The notes: generated by a model not told the origin, from the sequence alone. DNA of 64,000 bases from JAWMQL01 sp033283165 (GCA_033283165.1 JAWMQL010000002.1:310001-374000); one strand, 5' to 3'; counted from the stretch's first letter, positions 7,947 to 17,527 are shown. Translations and numbers: made by a program.

Positions 7947-8384
7947 TCAGCGTACCAGGGCGGCAGACACCATGAGCGCAGCACTCGCCACCACCGTCAA
8001 CTCCAGGCGCAGTCGCGCGTAGTAACCTGGTTGCGGACTGAATAACCGATGGCGCCTCTCGACCAACAGGGTGCCTACGAGGACAGCCGCAGCGGCAGGA
8101 ACAAAATAGACCTCGGGCGACCACAGTCGAGTGAAGAAAAGCAGCAGGAATACGCCGTTGCTGAGCACCAGTATGGACGCTTCTCGCCGGATCAGGGCCA
8201 GTCCCCACCATACTCCCAGCAGGAAACTGGCGATGGCGAAGGCGTAATCGGCCAGCGCACGGAGGGCGATTGTCTCGTGCTGGGGACAGGACCAGATCAG
8301 CAAAGGCGCGGCGACAAACGGTAGCAATCCCGCCCGTCCCAGCAGCCGGACGGTTCCGCGGAAATCCTCCAGCCGCGTATTCAC
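7947..8384 (-). CDS. DUF3429 small membrane protein
   Basis: A protein of about 145 residues with four to five hydrophobic helices, matching DUF3429 (LLGRAGLLPFVAAPLL, YAFAIASFLLGVWWGLAL, RLELTVVASAALM). I take the GTG at 8384, which overlaps the stop of the preceding SDR gene as GTGA; the longer frame to 8594 is a shadow of the SDR gene. The function is unknown. DUF3429 genes commonly accompany photolyase genes in marine bacteria, as here. Confidence 0.78.
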   Translation of the reverse strand: MNTRLEDFRGTVRLLGRAGLLPFVAAPLLIWSCPQHETIALRALADYAFAIASFLLGVWWGLALIRREASILVLSNGVFLLLFFTRLWSPEVYFVPAAAAVLVGTLLVERRHRLFSPQPGYYARLRLELTVVASAALMVSAALVR

Positions 8385-9127
8385 CAGGGAATCGGCTCGC
8401 CCTGCCAGTCGATGAACCTGCCGGACTGCGCGGGCTCCAGTCCGGAGAGGACCCCAAGCAGGTGAGCGGCGGATTCCGCAGGCGTGAGCACGCGATGCTG
8501 GTAGTTGGCCGAAATGAACGGCTCGGACAGGGGGGACTGCACCGTGCCGGGGTGCAAGGCCACCACGGTGGCGTTGCGATGGCTGATACGCCACTCCCGG
8601 GCCAGGGTTTTCAACAACATGTTATGGGCCGCCTTGGAGGCACGGTAGCTGTACCACCCCCCGGCCTGGTTATCCTCGATACTACCCACACGGGCCGACA
8701 GTGACGCGAGGATCGCGGGCTCGTCGTGCCGGAGCAGGTCGCTGAACGCCTGGGCCACCGCGGGCAGCAGGGACGCATTGACGGTGAAGGATCGCAGCAA
8801 CTGCTCATGTTTCATCTCAGCGAGTCGCTTTTCCGGCTTGTGCTGTGGCCCGTGGAGCACGCCGGCGGTATTGATCAGCAGGTGCACACGCGAGACCTCG
8901 CGGGCCACCCCCTCTGCGGCCCGCGCTATGGACTCCCAATCGGCAGCATCGATGTCAAAGTGAGAGACCCGCGACTCTCCCGCGCCGGGTCGGGACTTGC
9001 GCGATAAAACGGCGGCATAGGCCAGGTTGGGACGGTCAAGCAGTGCCTCGAGCAGCGCCGAGGCAATGGCGCCACCACCGACGATCACAGCATTGAGTGG
9101 GCTGGTTTCAAGGCAGTGAACGTTCAC
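8381..9127 (-). CDS. SDR-family oxidoreductase (C-factor-like)
   Basis: A 248-residue short-chain dehydrogenase. It has an N-terminal NAD(P) motif (AVIVGGGAIASALLEALL), the NTAG motif, the active-site Tyr/Lys in YSYRASKAA and the HPGTV loop. The GTG at 9127 is chosen because it overlaps the photolyase stop as GTGA. The same kind of overlap links it to the DUF3429 gene, so the three are translated as a unit. The substrate is unknown; this SDR subgroup is often found beside photolyases. Confidence 0.85.
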   Translation of the reverse strand: MNVHCLETSPLNAVIVGGGAIASALLEALLDRPNLAYAAVLSRKSRPGAGESRVSHFDIDAADWESIARAAEGVAREVSRVHLLINTAGVLHGPQHKPEKRLAEMKHEQLLRSFTVNASLLPAVAQAFSDLLRHDEPAILASLSARVGSIEDNQAGGWYSYRASKAAHNMLLKTLAREWRISHRNATVVALHPGTVQSPLSEPFISANYQHRVLTPAESAAHLLGVLSGLEPAQSGRFIDWQGEPIPW

Positions 9128-10656
9128 GCCGCATCTCCCGCCAGGCGCTCCAGTTCCCGGCTTGCCCACTGCCTGATGGCCTTCTGTTCCGCCGGCGCCT
9201 TGCGCTGCCAGTTGCGCAGCGCCAGGGCCATGCGCGCGTTGGTACTGAACTGCTCCTGGTGACGATCGAGGAAATGCCAGTACAGGCTGTTAAAGGGACA
9301 GGCGCCCTGCCCGGTGACTTTCGCAGGGGAATAAGGACAGCTGTTACAGTGATTGCCCTGGCGCTGGATGTACTTGCCACTGGCAGCGTAGGGCTTGCTG
9401 GCCATCAGTCCGCCGTCGGCGAACAGCGCCATGCCCAGGGTGTTGGGCAATTCCACCCACTCGAAGGCGTCCACGTACACGGCCAGGTACCAGGCGCAGA
9501 CCGCCTGCACGTTCAGCCCGGCCAACAGGGCAAAGTTGCCGATCACCATCAGGCGCTGGATATGGTGAGCGTAACCGAGATCCAGGGTCTGGCGCAGGGC
9601 GCGCTGCAGGCAGCGCATGTCGGTCTCGCCGTCCCAGAACCAGCCCGGCAGGGGCCGGCCGGCCTCCAGGAAGTTCTTTTTGCCGTATTCCGGTCCCGCG
9701 AACCAGTAGATCCCGCGCACGTATTCCCGCCAGCCCAGCACCTGGCGGATAAACCCCTCGGCAGCCGCCAGGTCGCAGTGACCCGCCCGCCAGGCCTGCT
9801 CCACCCGGCGACACACCTGCAGTGGGTCCAGCAGGCCGATGTTGAGGTACATGGAGACCAGGCTGTGAAACAGCCAGGGCGACTCCTCCGCTAGCCCGTC
9901 CTGGTACTGACCGAACCGCGGTAGCGCATGCTGCAGGAACCAGTCGAACTGGTCCGATGCCTCTGCTGCCGTGACGGCCAGGTAGAACTGTTGCAGGTCG
10001 CCGGGGTTAAGGGGGAACTCCCGCTCCACCAACCCGATCACGTCTGCGGTAGGCGCATCCAGCTCGGGTACCTGCCGCTCGGGCACCGGGTCGGCCGCGC
10101 GCCATCCCGCCCGGTTGCTGGCATCGTAATTCCATTGTCCGCCCGCGGGGGAGCCGTCGTCCTCCAGCAGAATCTGGTATTTCTTGCGCAGCTGGCGGTA
10201 AAAATATTCCATGCGCAACTGCTTGCGGCCCGAGGCCCATTGCTGAAAATCAGCATGGGAGGCGAGGAAGCGGTCGTCAGCCACCAGGGTCAGCGGCTGC
10301 GGCAGCCGCCAGTCTTTCATCGCCTCCAGCAGCCGGTGCTCACCGGGTTCGCAGCACAGCACCTCAACCGCCTCGCATTGACCCAGTGCCGAGCGCACCG
10401 CGTCTTCGAGTGAGGTGAGTCCCTGCTCATAATCGTAATAAATGACGGTATAACCCTGTTCCCGAAGCAGGTCGCGAAAATGGCGCATGGCGGAAAAAAC
10501 GAGGGCAATCTTCAGTTTACTGTGACGGACATAGGAGGCCTCGTCCCTGACCTCGGCCATTACCACGATATCGCGATCGGGATCTGCGTCGTTGAGGGCG
10601 CCGCGGACTGGCGTGAGTTGGTCGCCAAGGACCAGAATCAGGCGTGGTGCGTTCAT
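9124..10656 (-). CDS. Cryptochrome/photolyase of the Fe-S (6-4) photolyase-related family
   Basis: A 510-residue member of the photolyase-related (COG3046, FeS-BCP/PhrB-like) family. The N-terminal antenna domain starts RLILVLGDQLTP, and the FAD-binding helical domain includes GWREYVRGIYWF and QRLMVIGNFALLAGL. Cysteines of the [4Fe-4S] cluster are visible in GNHCNSCPYSP and GACPFN. Characterised members repair (6-4) photoproducts using blue light. It is the first gene of an operon with SDR and DUF3429 genes, consistent with light and UV stress. Confidence 0.9.
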   Translation of the reverse strand: MNAPRLILVLGDQLTPVRGALNDADPDRDIVVMAEVRDEASYVRHSKLKIALVFSAMRHFRDLLREQGYTVIYYDYEQGLTSLEDAVRSALGQCEAVEVLCCEPGEHRLLEAMKDWRLPQPLTLVADDRFLASHADFQQWASGRKQLRMEYFYRQLRKKYQILLEDDGSPAGGQWNYDASNRAGWRAADPVPERQVPELDAPTADVIGLVEREFPLNPGDLQQFYLAVTAAEASDQFDWFLQHALPRFGQYQDGLAEESPWLFHSLVSMYLNIGLLDPLQVCRRVEQAWRAGHCDLAAAEGFIRQVLGWREYVRGIYWFAGPEYGKKNFLEAGRPLPGWFWDGETDMRCLQRALRQTLDLGYAHHIQRLMVIGNFALLAGLNVQAVCAWYLAVYVDAFEWVELPNTLGMALFADGGLMASKPYAASGKYIQRQGNHCNSCPYSPAKVTGQGACPFNSLYWHFLDRHQEQFSTNARMALALRNWQRKAPAEQKAIRQWASRELERLAGDAA

Positions 10657-10829
10657 ACGGACCTTACGGCCCTGGTCCAGAGCCGGATCAGCAGCAGACC
10701 GGCGCTACACGTGACGAGCAGGGCCTGAAATCACAGCATCCGGACAAAAGCTGGACAACTCCCCGAATGGCAGATCCGGCTGGTGGATCGCGGCGTAACG
10801 AACAGGCAACCCATCAGAGGAGCAATACC

Positions 10830-11150
10830 ATGAAACAGTTCATCGTCAGTAGCTGGGAAGCGGTCATGGACAACCGTCGCAATCCGCTGCGCCACCTCGA
10901 CCTGGCTTCACAGCACTACTTCATGCAGGTCCTGGGGTGGATGTGGAGCATGGTGTTCTGCCTGACATTCCTGTCCATCTTCCAGTTCGGCTACGTCTGG
11001 ATGGCGCACCTGTTGATCTTCGGCGGCATCGCGATGACTGTGTCACTGTTCCGCGAGGCGGAGCGCCATGCGGCCCTGCAGGCGGTCGCGCCGACATCGG
11101 AACTGGGCCATGCTTCCCGCTGTGTGTGGAAGCTCGACAGTGAGGCCTGA
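10830..11150 (+). CDS. Small conserved-looking membrane protein, unknown function
   Basis: A 106-residue protein starting MKQFIVSSWEAVMDNRR, with AGAGGAGC before the ATG. Two hydrophobic helices follow (VLGWMWSMVFCLTFLSIF and WMAHLLIFGGIAMTVSLF), then a charged tail. I do not recognise the family. It stands alone between the divergent photolyase operon and the transporter gene. Confidence 0.65.
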   Translation: MKQFIVSSWEAVMDNRRNPLRHLDLASQHYFMQVLGWMWSMVFCLTFLSIFQFGYVWMAHLLIFGGIAMTVSLFREAERHAALQAVAPTSELGHASRCVWKLDSEA

Positions 11151-11306
11151 TTGCCCTGCACGCAAAAGGCAGCTCTAGCCATCGGTTGGTTGCGAGGCTA
11201 GACTGAGCCTGATCGGGCGACCCGGTTGTGCTCTCCGGCGTATCATCGGCGGTCGCTGCATCCACCTGGTGCGCCGTGCTGCGTGTCCGATGGCGGGGTT
11301 GTTATA

Positions 11307-12914
11307 GTGGAAATCGTCCAGGTATTGATTGCCGGTCTTACCGCAGTCGTCCTGTTTATCTACGGCCTGGAAAATTTCTCCGCCGAAATCGAGAAGATCA
11401 CCGGTGAGCGCTTCCGCCGCGCGCTGGGCAGGGTCACCCGCATACCAGTTGCCGGCGTTCTGATCGGCGCACTCGTTACCGCAGTCATCCAGTCGAGTTC
11501 TGCGACTTCAGTGATCGCGATCGGGCTGGTGAACGCCGGTGTTCTGTCGTTCAAAAACAGCGTGGGCATTATCTTCGGGGCCAATGTCGGCACGACCATC
11601 ACCGCGCAACTGGTCGCTTTCAAGCTCACGGCTTTTGCGCCCATCTTCATTCTGGTCGGTTTTGTCCTGTCGATGGTTCGCTCGCGCGTCTCGGTTTTCG
11701 GTAAGACGATCTTCTTTTTCGGTTTTGTCTTCTTCAGCCTGAACCTGATCTCCTCCTCGCTCCAGCCCCTGCAGAGTGAACCGGCACTGGTGGAGTATCT
11801 GCTTCGCCCCCAGAATCCGCTGCTGGCGATCCTGGTGGGCTGTGTATTCACCGCCCTGATCCAGTCCAGTTCGGTCACGACCGGACTGGCGATCATCTTT
11901 ACCCAACAGGGTCTTCTGGGCCTGGAAAACGCCGTGCCAATCATTATGGGCGCCAATATCGGCACCACCGCCACCGCCCTGATCGCCATGTTCAACATGG
12001 ATCTCGCCGCCAAGAAAACCGCTCTCAGCCACTTTCTGTTCAACGTGGGAGGCGTGGCGCTGTTTTTCCCATTACTGTTGTTATGGGGCGACCGCCTGTC
12101 CTACTTTGGCAGTGACCCGGCCATTGCCCTGGCCAACATCCATTTGGCGTTCAACCTCGCCGCCAGCGCAATATTCCTGCTCCTTATCAATCCCTTTACC
12201 CGCCTCGTTGAAGCGATTATCGGTGAAGGGAAAATGGATTTCGAACGACTGGATATCCCGACGTTCAAACCCGACGAGGGATTCGAGGAGGTCCGCGAAC
12301 GGCTGGAGCGCAATCTTCCCCCCCTGCTGGCTTTTCTGCAGGAGAACTACAACCTGGTAACGCTCAGCATAGAATCGAATTACCGGAGTGTGTTCGACGC
12401 ATCCGCCAAACGTATCGACTACGTATCTTTTCTGGAACGGGAATACGTCGGCTACTTTTCCCGCGCTGTGGCCGCCGTAAGCGACGAAACGGAATCGCGG
12501 AAACTGCTGGCCCTGATCACCCGCTACGACTACCTGTTCCAGATACACGACTCCATCGACGACCTGTTCAATACCAAGCGCAGCATGAGCAAACACTACA
12601 TCGAGCTGAAGAGCGACGTGCTGCTGGTCGTAAGAGAGCTATCCAGTTGTACCCTGGGGCTGTTCGACGACATACACCAGGGGCTGGTAGCGGGACGAGA
12701 GCCGGAGGTGAATGCGCGGGTTAAGGCGCTGCAGGCCGCGCTGGAACAGGCAGACCGCGACCTCCTGCCGTTGCTCGCTCACCCGGACCGACGCGACGCC
12801 GGTGCCCTGACCAATTTTGTAACCTACTCGCGAAGGTTGCGGGATAAACTGGTCAACTTCACCCGGCTGAGCAAAACACTGTCGCCAGCGGATATCGGCT
12901 ACGAGGGCCAGTGA
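11307..12914 (+). CDS. Na/Pi-cotransporter II-like membrane protein with C-terminal PhoU-like region
   Basis: A protein of about 535 residues. The membrane half has the two inverted repeats of the Na+/phosphate cotransporter family, each with a QSSS signature (AVIQSSSATSVIAIGL and ALIQSSSVTTGLAIIF) followed by GANVGTT / GANIGTT. The C-terminal 200 residues are helical and resemble the PhoU-like tails of bacterial members. The start is uncertain: a GTG at 11307 fits the first helix, while an open frame extends upstream. Expected role: sodium-coupled phosphate or anion transport at the inner membrane. Confidence 0.82.
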   Translation: MEIVQVLIAGLTAVVLFIYGLENFSAEIEKITGERFRRALGRVTRIPVAGVLIGALVTAVIQSSSATSVIAIGLVNAGVLSFKNSVGIIFGANVGTTITAQLVAFKLTAFAPIFILVGFVLSMVRSRVSVFGKTIFFFGFVFFSLNLISSSLQPLQSEPALVEYLLRPQNPLLAILVGCVFTALIQSSSVTTGLAIIFTQQGLLGLENAVPIIMGANIGTTATALIAMFNMDLAAKKTALSHFLFNVGGVALFFPLLLLWGDRLSYFGSDPAIALANIHLAFNLAASAIFLLLINPFTRLVEAIIGEGKMDFERLDIPTFKPDEGFEEVRERLERNLPPLLAFLQENYNLVTLSIESNYRSVFDASAKRIDYVSFLEREYVGYFSRAVAAVSDETESRKLLALITRYDYLFQIHDSIDDLFNTKRSMSKHYIELKSDVLLVVRELSSCTLGLFDDIHQGLVAGREPEVNARVKALQAALEQADRDLLPLLAHPDRRDAGALTNFVTYSRRLRDKLVNFTRLSKTLSPADIGYEGQ

Positions 12915-12994
12915 GTCAAGGCATTCTTGCGCATCTGCCGCATCCATCTAAAATCAGGCACCAGACCAGAAAAAAAAGTCGAGGTGCCTGCGGC

Positions 12995-14770
12995 ATGAGA
13001 GCCACCAGAATCCCGTTCCTTCTCCTTTTGCTCAGCGCCGTGGTGATGACCGGTTGTCGGCTGACCATCGAGGTGCCGGCCAACGGTTCGGTGAGGTCAA
13101 AATCCGGGGACTACAGGTGCAAGGCGCGCAGCAGCTGCACCATCAGGGTGTCCAATACCCGTTTTGATGAGACGTTTGTGGCGGTTCCGGCCGCAGGCTA
13201 CGCCTTCAACGGCTGGAAAAAGAGAGAACGCGGCCTGTGCGGAGGCGAATACCTGGACTGCAGCCTGTCCACTGCGGGCCTGGCCGATATCCCGTTGCTG
13301 TTATCGATCCTCGATTCCAACACGGAGTTTTACCTGGAGCCGGAGTTCAAGAAAATCGGGAATAACAAGGTGACGCGCGGGCCGGTGGCGGGCGCCACCG
13401 TCAAGGCCTACACCTTCGACAATCTGGATAAACCGGTCGAGACGAAAAAAACCCTCGACGCCCGCAAGGACCTCGACGCGGCGGGCACCTTCAGCCTCAG
13501 TCTCAACGGTGTGGGCGACGACGAGCTGGTGGCGGTGGTCGCAATCGGCGGGGAAGACCTGGACGTGGACGGTGACGGCAAACTGGATAAAAAGACCACC
13601 CCGAACTACGGCAGCCTGTTCGCAGTGGCCAAGGCCTCGGACTGGCGCAGGGGCGACCTGAAGGTCAACGTCCTCACCGACCTCGGCTTCCTGCTGGCCG
13701 GTTCGAAGAATGCCGACACTGTGGCGGACCGGCTGGACGAGATCGCCCGCGTCACGGTCTCCGATGCCGACGGCAGCGGCGCCAAAAACTACCTGGACCT
13801 GTTGAGTTTCGACCCCGCGGAAAATCCCAACGTCAGCAAATTTTCGGACAACACGCTGGATTCCCTGACCCGCCAGGGCCGCAAGGGGCAGCGGGTGCCG
13901 GACCGCACGGCGCTGTACAGCGTGGCATTCGACTTCCTCGCGGCGGAGGACGTGGTGGACCAGGCGAGCACCACAGCGGGCGCCAGCGAGGAGATCGCGC
14001 AGGTCACTGACGACGGTGCGGATCGGTCCGTGGCCGTCACCACACTGGACCAGAAAACGGTGGTCATCACCCGGGTGTCCAAGCCACAGGGCAAAAGTAT
14101 CGAGGGTTCATCCTCGGTCTTTGTACAGGGCAAGCAACTGCAGATTGATTTCAAACCCGCCGACAAGAGCCTGGTGGGCCTGGGAGCCAACCAGGCCCTG
14201 AACGGCGACTCACTCAGGATCACCACCGTCAGGGTCCCCGAGGGCCAGGAAGTGACCATTCCCAAGGACTTGATCGCAAGTATCTCGGCAGACAATCCCA
14301 CGTTCAGTTTCGACGGCCGTACCTTCCAGCCGGAGATCATCCAGGATGACCCGGTCATAGGCTGGTATTTCCCCTTCGTGGCGATCCCGGAGGAGGCCAC
14401 CCCGAATGACGTGATCGAGATCAGCGACAGCACGGAACCCGGGTTCAACCTCACCGGGACCTGGCGCGCGTCGGTGCGCATCGACGAGTCGGACTGTGAC
14501 GAGGGCATTACCAACCTGACCCAAAATGTCCCGGTCGTGCAAACGGGCGACAGCGTGAATTTCGCCAACGGCTATATCGTCGGCACCCTGAGCGGCAACG
14601 TGATCACTTTCACCCGTACCACCCCGGAACCACCGGGCACGACCACCGGCAGCGGTTCGCTCACGGTTTCCGCAGACGGCCGCCAGATGACGGGGGTCGA
14701 CAATTGGGTCTACCGGGAGCCCGGGTTTACCTGCAGCGGCACGGATACCTATACGCTCAGCAAGCTGTGA
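12995..14770 (+). CDS. Large lipoprotein with InlB B-repeat-like N-terminal domain
   Basis: A 591-residue lipoprotein. The signal peptide MRATRIPFLLLLLSAVVM ends in the lipobox MTGC, and GAGGTG precedes the ATG at 12995. Residues 21-125 form a cysteine-rich domain (AGYAFNGW, LCGG, CSLSTAG) like divergent InlB B-repeats; the same domain heads the Kelch lipoprotein near 49.4 kb. The middle (GPVAGATVKAY, DLDVDGDGKLD) resembles the PKD lipoprotein at 35.9-38.5 kb. The C-terminal third looks like an extracytoplasmic beta domain. The function is unknown, possibly surface binding. Confidence 0.75.
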   Translation: MRATRIPFLLLLLSAVVMTGCRLTIEVPANGSVRSKSGDYRCKARSSCTIRVSNTRFDETFVAVPAAGYAFNGWKKRERGLCGGEYLDCSLSTAGLADIPLLLSILDSNTEFYLEPEFKKIGNNKVTRGPVAGATVKAYTFDNLDKPVETKKTLDARKDLDAAGTFSLSLNGVGDDELVAVVAIGGEDLDVDGDGKLDKKTTPNYGSLFAVAKASDWRRGDLKVNVLTDLGFLLAGSKNADTVADRLDEIARVTVSDADGSGAKNYLDLLSFDPAENPNVSKFSDNTLDSLTRQGRKGQRVPDRTALYSVAFDFLAAEDVVDQASTTAGASEEIAQVTDDGADRSVAVTTLDQKTVVITRVSKPQGKSIEGSSSVFVQGKQLQIDFKPADKSLVGLGANQALNGDSLRITTVRVPEGQEVTIPKDLIASISADNPTFSFDGRTFQPEIIQDDPVIGWYFPFVAIPEEATPNDVIEISDSTEPGFNLTGTWRASVRIDESDCDEGITNLTQNVPVVQTGDSVNFANGYIVGTLSGNVITFTRTTPEPPGTTTGSGSLTVSADGRQMTGVDNWVYREPGFTCSGTDTYTLSKL

Positions 14771-14837
14771 GCGCCTGTGATCCAGTGCAGCAGCAATTGC
14801 GTAGTTATCGGTTGGCACTTCGGCGCGCGCTGCTGGC

Positions 14838-14853
14838 CCGGGGTTCACCCCGG
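14838..14853 (+). terminator. GC-rich hairpin after the lipoprotein gene
   Basis: CCGGGGT-TC-ACCCCGG forms a 7-bp stem about 70 bases past the lipoprotein stop and before the next operon. A U-run is lacking, so it is only a possible terminator. Confidence 0.3.
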
Positions 14854-14927
14854 TATGTCGTTCATATGCCTTTGTTGCGCATGACCTATACTGGTTTGGG
14901 TAACCCTTGTCCCGAGAATGCGAACCT

Positions 14928-15440
14928 ATGATTTTCTGCAAACACTCTTCCACCCACACTCATCCCCGCATCTGGCTGTCCGGTCGATACTGGGCCCTGG
15001 CCGCAACCATCGCCCTGTTCGGCGCGAGTCCGCCCGGCAGAGCGGTGGAGGTGCTGAGCGTGCATGAGTTGGTCTCCCACTGCCAACACCTGGCGGAAGA
15101 GCCGGAGGGTGTGGACGCTCAGTTCTGCATTCGCTATATCCAGGGCTTCGTCGACGGCGCGGTCGCGACGGACGTACAGGTTATGCTCAATGCGGAAGAT
15201 GATCGCGAGGAAACCTTTACCGAGCGCGCCATACGCACCCGCGCACCGAGCGCGGCAGACGAATACCGGGCCTCCCGGCTGGCCGGCTTCTGCCTCTGGC
15301 AACCCCTGCCGCTGCGCGACGTCGTCGAGCGGGTGGTAGCAGACCTGGTGGAGATGGATATCGGGGGTCGCGCTGACAACCCCGCCCGGGGGGCAATATA
15401 CGAATCCTTGCAAGCTCACTACCCCTGCACCGATGATTGA
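14928..15440 (+). CDS. Secreted Rap1a/Tai-like domain protein heading the antiporter operon
   Basis: A 170-residue exported protein with a signal segment (YWALAATIALFGASPPGRA) and a small cysteine-containing domain. The pattern FCIRYIQGFVDGA, FCLWQPLPLRDVVERVV and a final HYPC is that of the Rap1a/Tai immunity-protein fold. Its stop overlaps the start of mnhE (ATGATTGA), so it is translated with the antiporter. In other bacteria such domains neutralise secreted amidases or occur in unrelated periplasmic proteins. No toxin gene is visible here, so immunity is not implied. Confidence 0.7.
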   Translation: MIFCKHSSTHTHPRIWLSGRYWALAATIALFGASPPGRAVEVLSVHELVSHCQHLAEEPEGVDAQFCIRYIQGFVDGAVATDVQVMLNAEDDREETFTERAIRTRAPSAADEYRASRLAGFCLWQPLPLRDVVERVVADLVEMDIGGRADNPARGAIYESLQAHYPCTDD

Positions 15441-15939
15441 CCAGGGATCTCAGGGTGGCGCGGCCAGGCCGCTGCAACTGGTGGCCCTGCTGCTGGTACT
15501 GGCTCTAAGCTGGGTGCTCTGGTCCGGTATCTACAAGCCGCTGTTGATCTGGCTGGGCGTCTTTTCCTGCCTGTTGAGCCTGTGGCTTGCATCGCGCACC
15601 GGGTTTTTCCGTCACGCGATGCCCACGCGTTCATTCCTGCGCCTTCCGGGCTACTGGTGGTGGCTGTTGGGCGAGATCACCCGCTCCAGTTTCCAGGTAG
15701 CGCGCGTCATTCTCAGCCCCGCCATGCCCATAACCCCGACCCTGGTGGAGCTGACGACTGACGAGCCCACTGACTCGGGCAAGGTTATCCTGGGCAATTC
15801 AATCACCCTGTCTCCCGGTACGGTAACCATCGACATGTACGAGAGCAAACTGCTCGTGCACTGCCTCACCGAGGAGGGTGCACAAGCACTGATCGGACAA
15901 GAGGTACAGCGTCGCACCGCGAGGCTGGGTATCCACTGA
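15433..15939 (+). CDS. mnhE: Mrp-type Na+/H+ antiporter subunit E
   Basis: A 168-residue MnhE/MrpE homologue with two N-terminal membrane helices and a conserved cytoplasmic tail (NSITLSPGTVTIDMYESKLL, then VHCL). The ATG overlaps the stop of the preceding secreted-protein gene, and mnhF starts one base after its stop. In the Mrp complex this accessory subunit is needed for assembly of the sodium/proton antiporter. Confidence 0.92.
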   Translation: MIDQGSQGGAARPLQLVALLLVLALSWVLWSGIYKPLLIWLGVFSCLLSLWLASRTGFFRHAMPTRSFLRLPGYWWWLLGEITRSSFQVARVILSPAMPITPTLVELTTDEPTDSGKVILGNSITLSPGTVTIDMYESKLLVHCLTEEGAQALIGQEVQRRTARLGIH

Positions 15940-15940
15940 C

Positions 15941-16216
15941 ATGTACCTGGTAGTCTCGATCGCTATTCTGGTCACGATGGTACTCGCGCTGATCCGTGCG
16001 CTGCGTGGACCGACGGTGTACGACCGGGTGCTGGCGGTCAATATGTTCGGGACCAAAACCACCATTCTCCTGTCCGTCATCGCATTCCTGTTCGGCCGGC
16101 CCGACTTTCTCGACCTGGCATTGGCCTACGCCCTGATCAACCTCGTCGGCATACTGGCGGTGCTGGAATTTTTCCAGAACCGCCGCGGGGCTGTCCAGGA
16201 GGGCAGCCATGACTGA
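15941..16216 (+). CDS. mnhF: Mrp-type Na+/H+ antiporter subunit F
   Basis: A 91-residue protein with three helices and the MnhF signature RGPTVYDRVLAVNMFGTK. It overlaps mnhG by 8 bases. Small membrane subunit of the Mrp complex. Confidence 0.92.
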   Translation: MYLVVSIAILVTMVLALIRALRGPTVYDRVLAVNMFGTKTTILLSVIAFLFGRPDFLDLALAYALINLVGILAVLEFFQNRRGAVQEGSHD

Positions 16217-16547
16217 TACGCTGCTCGATCTCCTGAGCTGGATCCTGCTGTGCACGGGCGTCAGCTTCGTGCTCATCGGTGGTATCGGCGCGCTGCGTCT
16301 GCCCGGTTTCTTCACCCGCCTGCACGCGGCCAGCCTGACGGACACAATGGCAACCATACTGATTTTCACGGGCATCATGCTGCAGGCCGGTTTCTCGCTG
16401 GCGGCGCTGAAGCTGGGCGCCATCATGATTTTCCTGTTGCTGACCGGCCCGACGGCCAGCTACGCCCTGGCCAATGCGGCGCTGCAATCCGGCATGCGTC
16501 CCGAGGCCCGGGCACTCGGAAAAGACCGTCAGGAGAACGGCGGATGA
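16209..16547 (+). CDS. mnhG: Mrp-type Na+/H+ antiporter subunit G
   Basis: A 112-residue MnhG homologue with three helices and the motif RLPGFFTRLHAASLTDTMAT. It overlaps the upstream mnhF by 8 bases, and its stop overlaps the ATG of the next gene (ATGA), giving tight translational coupling. Confidence 0.92.
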   Translation: MTDTLLDLLSWILLCTGVSFVLIGGIGALRLPGFFTRLHAASLTDTMATILIFTGIMLQAGFSLAALKLGAIMIFLLLTGPTASYALANAALQSGMRPEARALGKDRQENGG

Positions 16548-17527
16548 TCATCCTGTTTGCACTGTTCCTGTTATCCCTGCTGGTGATTACTGCCCTGGCA
16601 ATCGTGCGCACCGAGAACCTGTTCACCGCGGTCATGCTGACCTCCATTTTCAGCCTGCTGATAGCGGCCAACTTCTTCATCCTGGACGCGGCGGATGTGG
16701 CCCTGACCGAGGCGGCAGTCGGTGCCGGCATCACCACGGTGATTTTCCTCAGTGCCCTGGCGCTCACCGATGAACGGGAAAAGTATGCGCGAAGCGGTGG
16801 ACGCCTCGCACTGGTGGTGGTTGCGGTGCTGGCCGCGCTGATCATTTACGCCACCTTCGACAAGCCTCGCCTCGGCGACCCCGAGGCACCGGTCCACCAG
16901 CATCTTGCGCCCTGGTACCTGGAAAATACCCCGGTGTATGTCGATATCCCCAACGTGGTGACGGCCATTCTGGGCAGCTTTCGCGGCTACGATACCCTGG
17001 GCGAGGTGTTTGTTGTGTTCGCGGCCTGTATCGGGGTGCTGTTCATTCTGGGAGCCAGCCCGGGCGAGGCGCAGTCGAGCGCCCGCAGCGAGGCCAGCGC
17101 AGGTCTGAGGCACCACCTGATTCCCCAGGTGGTGGGACGGCTGTTGATCCCGTTCATCGTGCTGTTCGGACTGTACGTGCAGTTCCACGGCGAGTACGGC
17201 CCGGGCGGCGGCTTCCAGGCCGGCGCCCTGATCGCCACCGGAGTCATTCTCTACGCCCTGCTGGAAGGCGAGGAGGCCGCGCTGCGCGCGGTACCCGGCC
17301 GGGTACTGATGGCACTGGTCATCGGCGGCGCCAGTCTTTACGGGGCCGTGGGCCTGGCCTGCCTGCTGCTGGGCGGCAATTTCCTGGACTACTCGGTCCT
17401 CTCCTCCGACCCGGTTGCGGGCCAACAACTCGGGATCCTGCTCATCGAGGCGGGCGTGGGCATGGCGGTCTGCGGTGCGCTCCTGAGTATCTTCCACGCT
17501 TTCGCCTCGCGGCCGGTACACTCATGA
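16544..17527 (+). CDS. mnhB: Fused DUF4040 (MbhD-like) / MnhB antiporter subunit
   Basis: A 327-residue membrane protein. Residues 1-90 resemble the DUF4040/MbhD module (ENLFTAVMLTSIFSLLIAAN, VALTEAAVGAGITTVIFLSA). The C-terminal half is MnhB-like (LYVQFHGEYGPGGGFQAGAL). In classical Mrp operons the DUF4040 part belongs to the end of MrpA; here it is joined to MnhB and no long MrpA is present. The start at 16544 overlaps the mnhG stop by 4 bases; a longer open frame upstream is a shadow. Confidence 0.85.
   Translation: MIILFALFLLSLLVITALAIVRTENLFTAVMLTSIFSLLIAANFFILDAADVALTEAAVGAGITTVIFLSALALTDEREKYARSGGRLALVVVAVLAALIIYATFDKPRLGDPEAPVHQHLAPWYLENTPVYVDIPNVVTAILGSFRGYDTLGEVFVVFAACIGVLFILGASPGEAQSSARSEASAGLRHHLIPQVVGRLLIPFIVLFGLYVQFHGEYGPGGGFQAGALIATGVILYALLEGEEAALRAVPGRVLMALVIGGASLYGAVGLACLLLGGNFLDYSVLSSDPVAGQQLGILLIEAGVGMAVCGALLSIFHAFASRPVHS

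Noticed and set aside
14928..15440. Toxin-immunity pair (Tai/Rap1a as T6SS immunity)
   Set aside because: No amidase effector, VgrG or T6SS gene is in the window. The gene is coupled to antiporter subunits instead, so only the fold similarity is kept.
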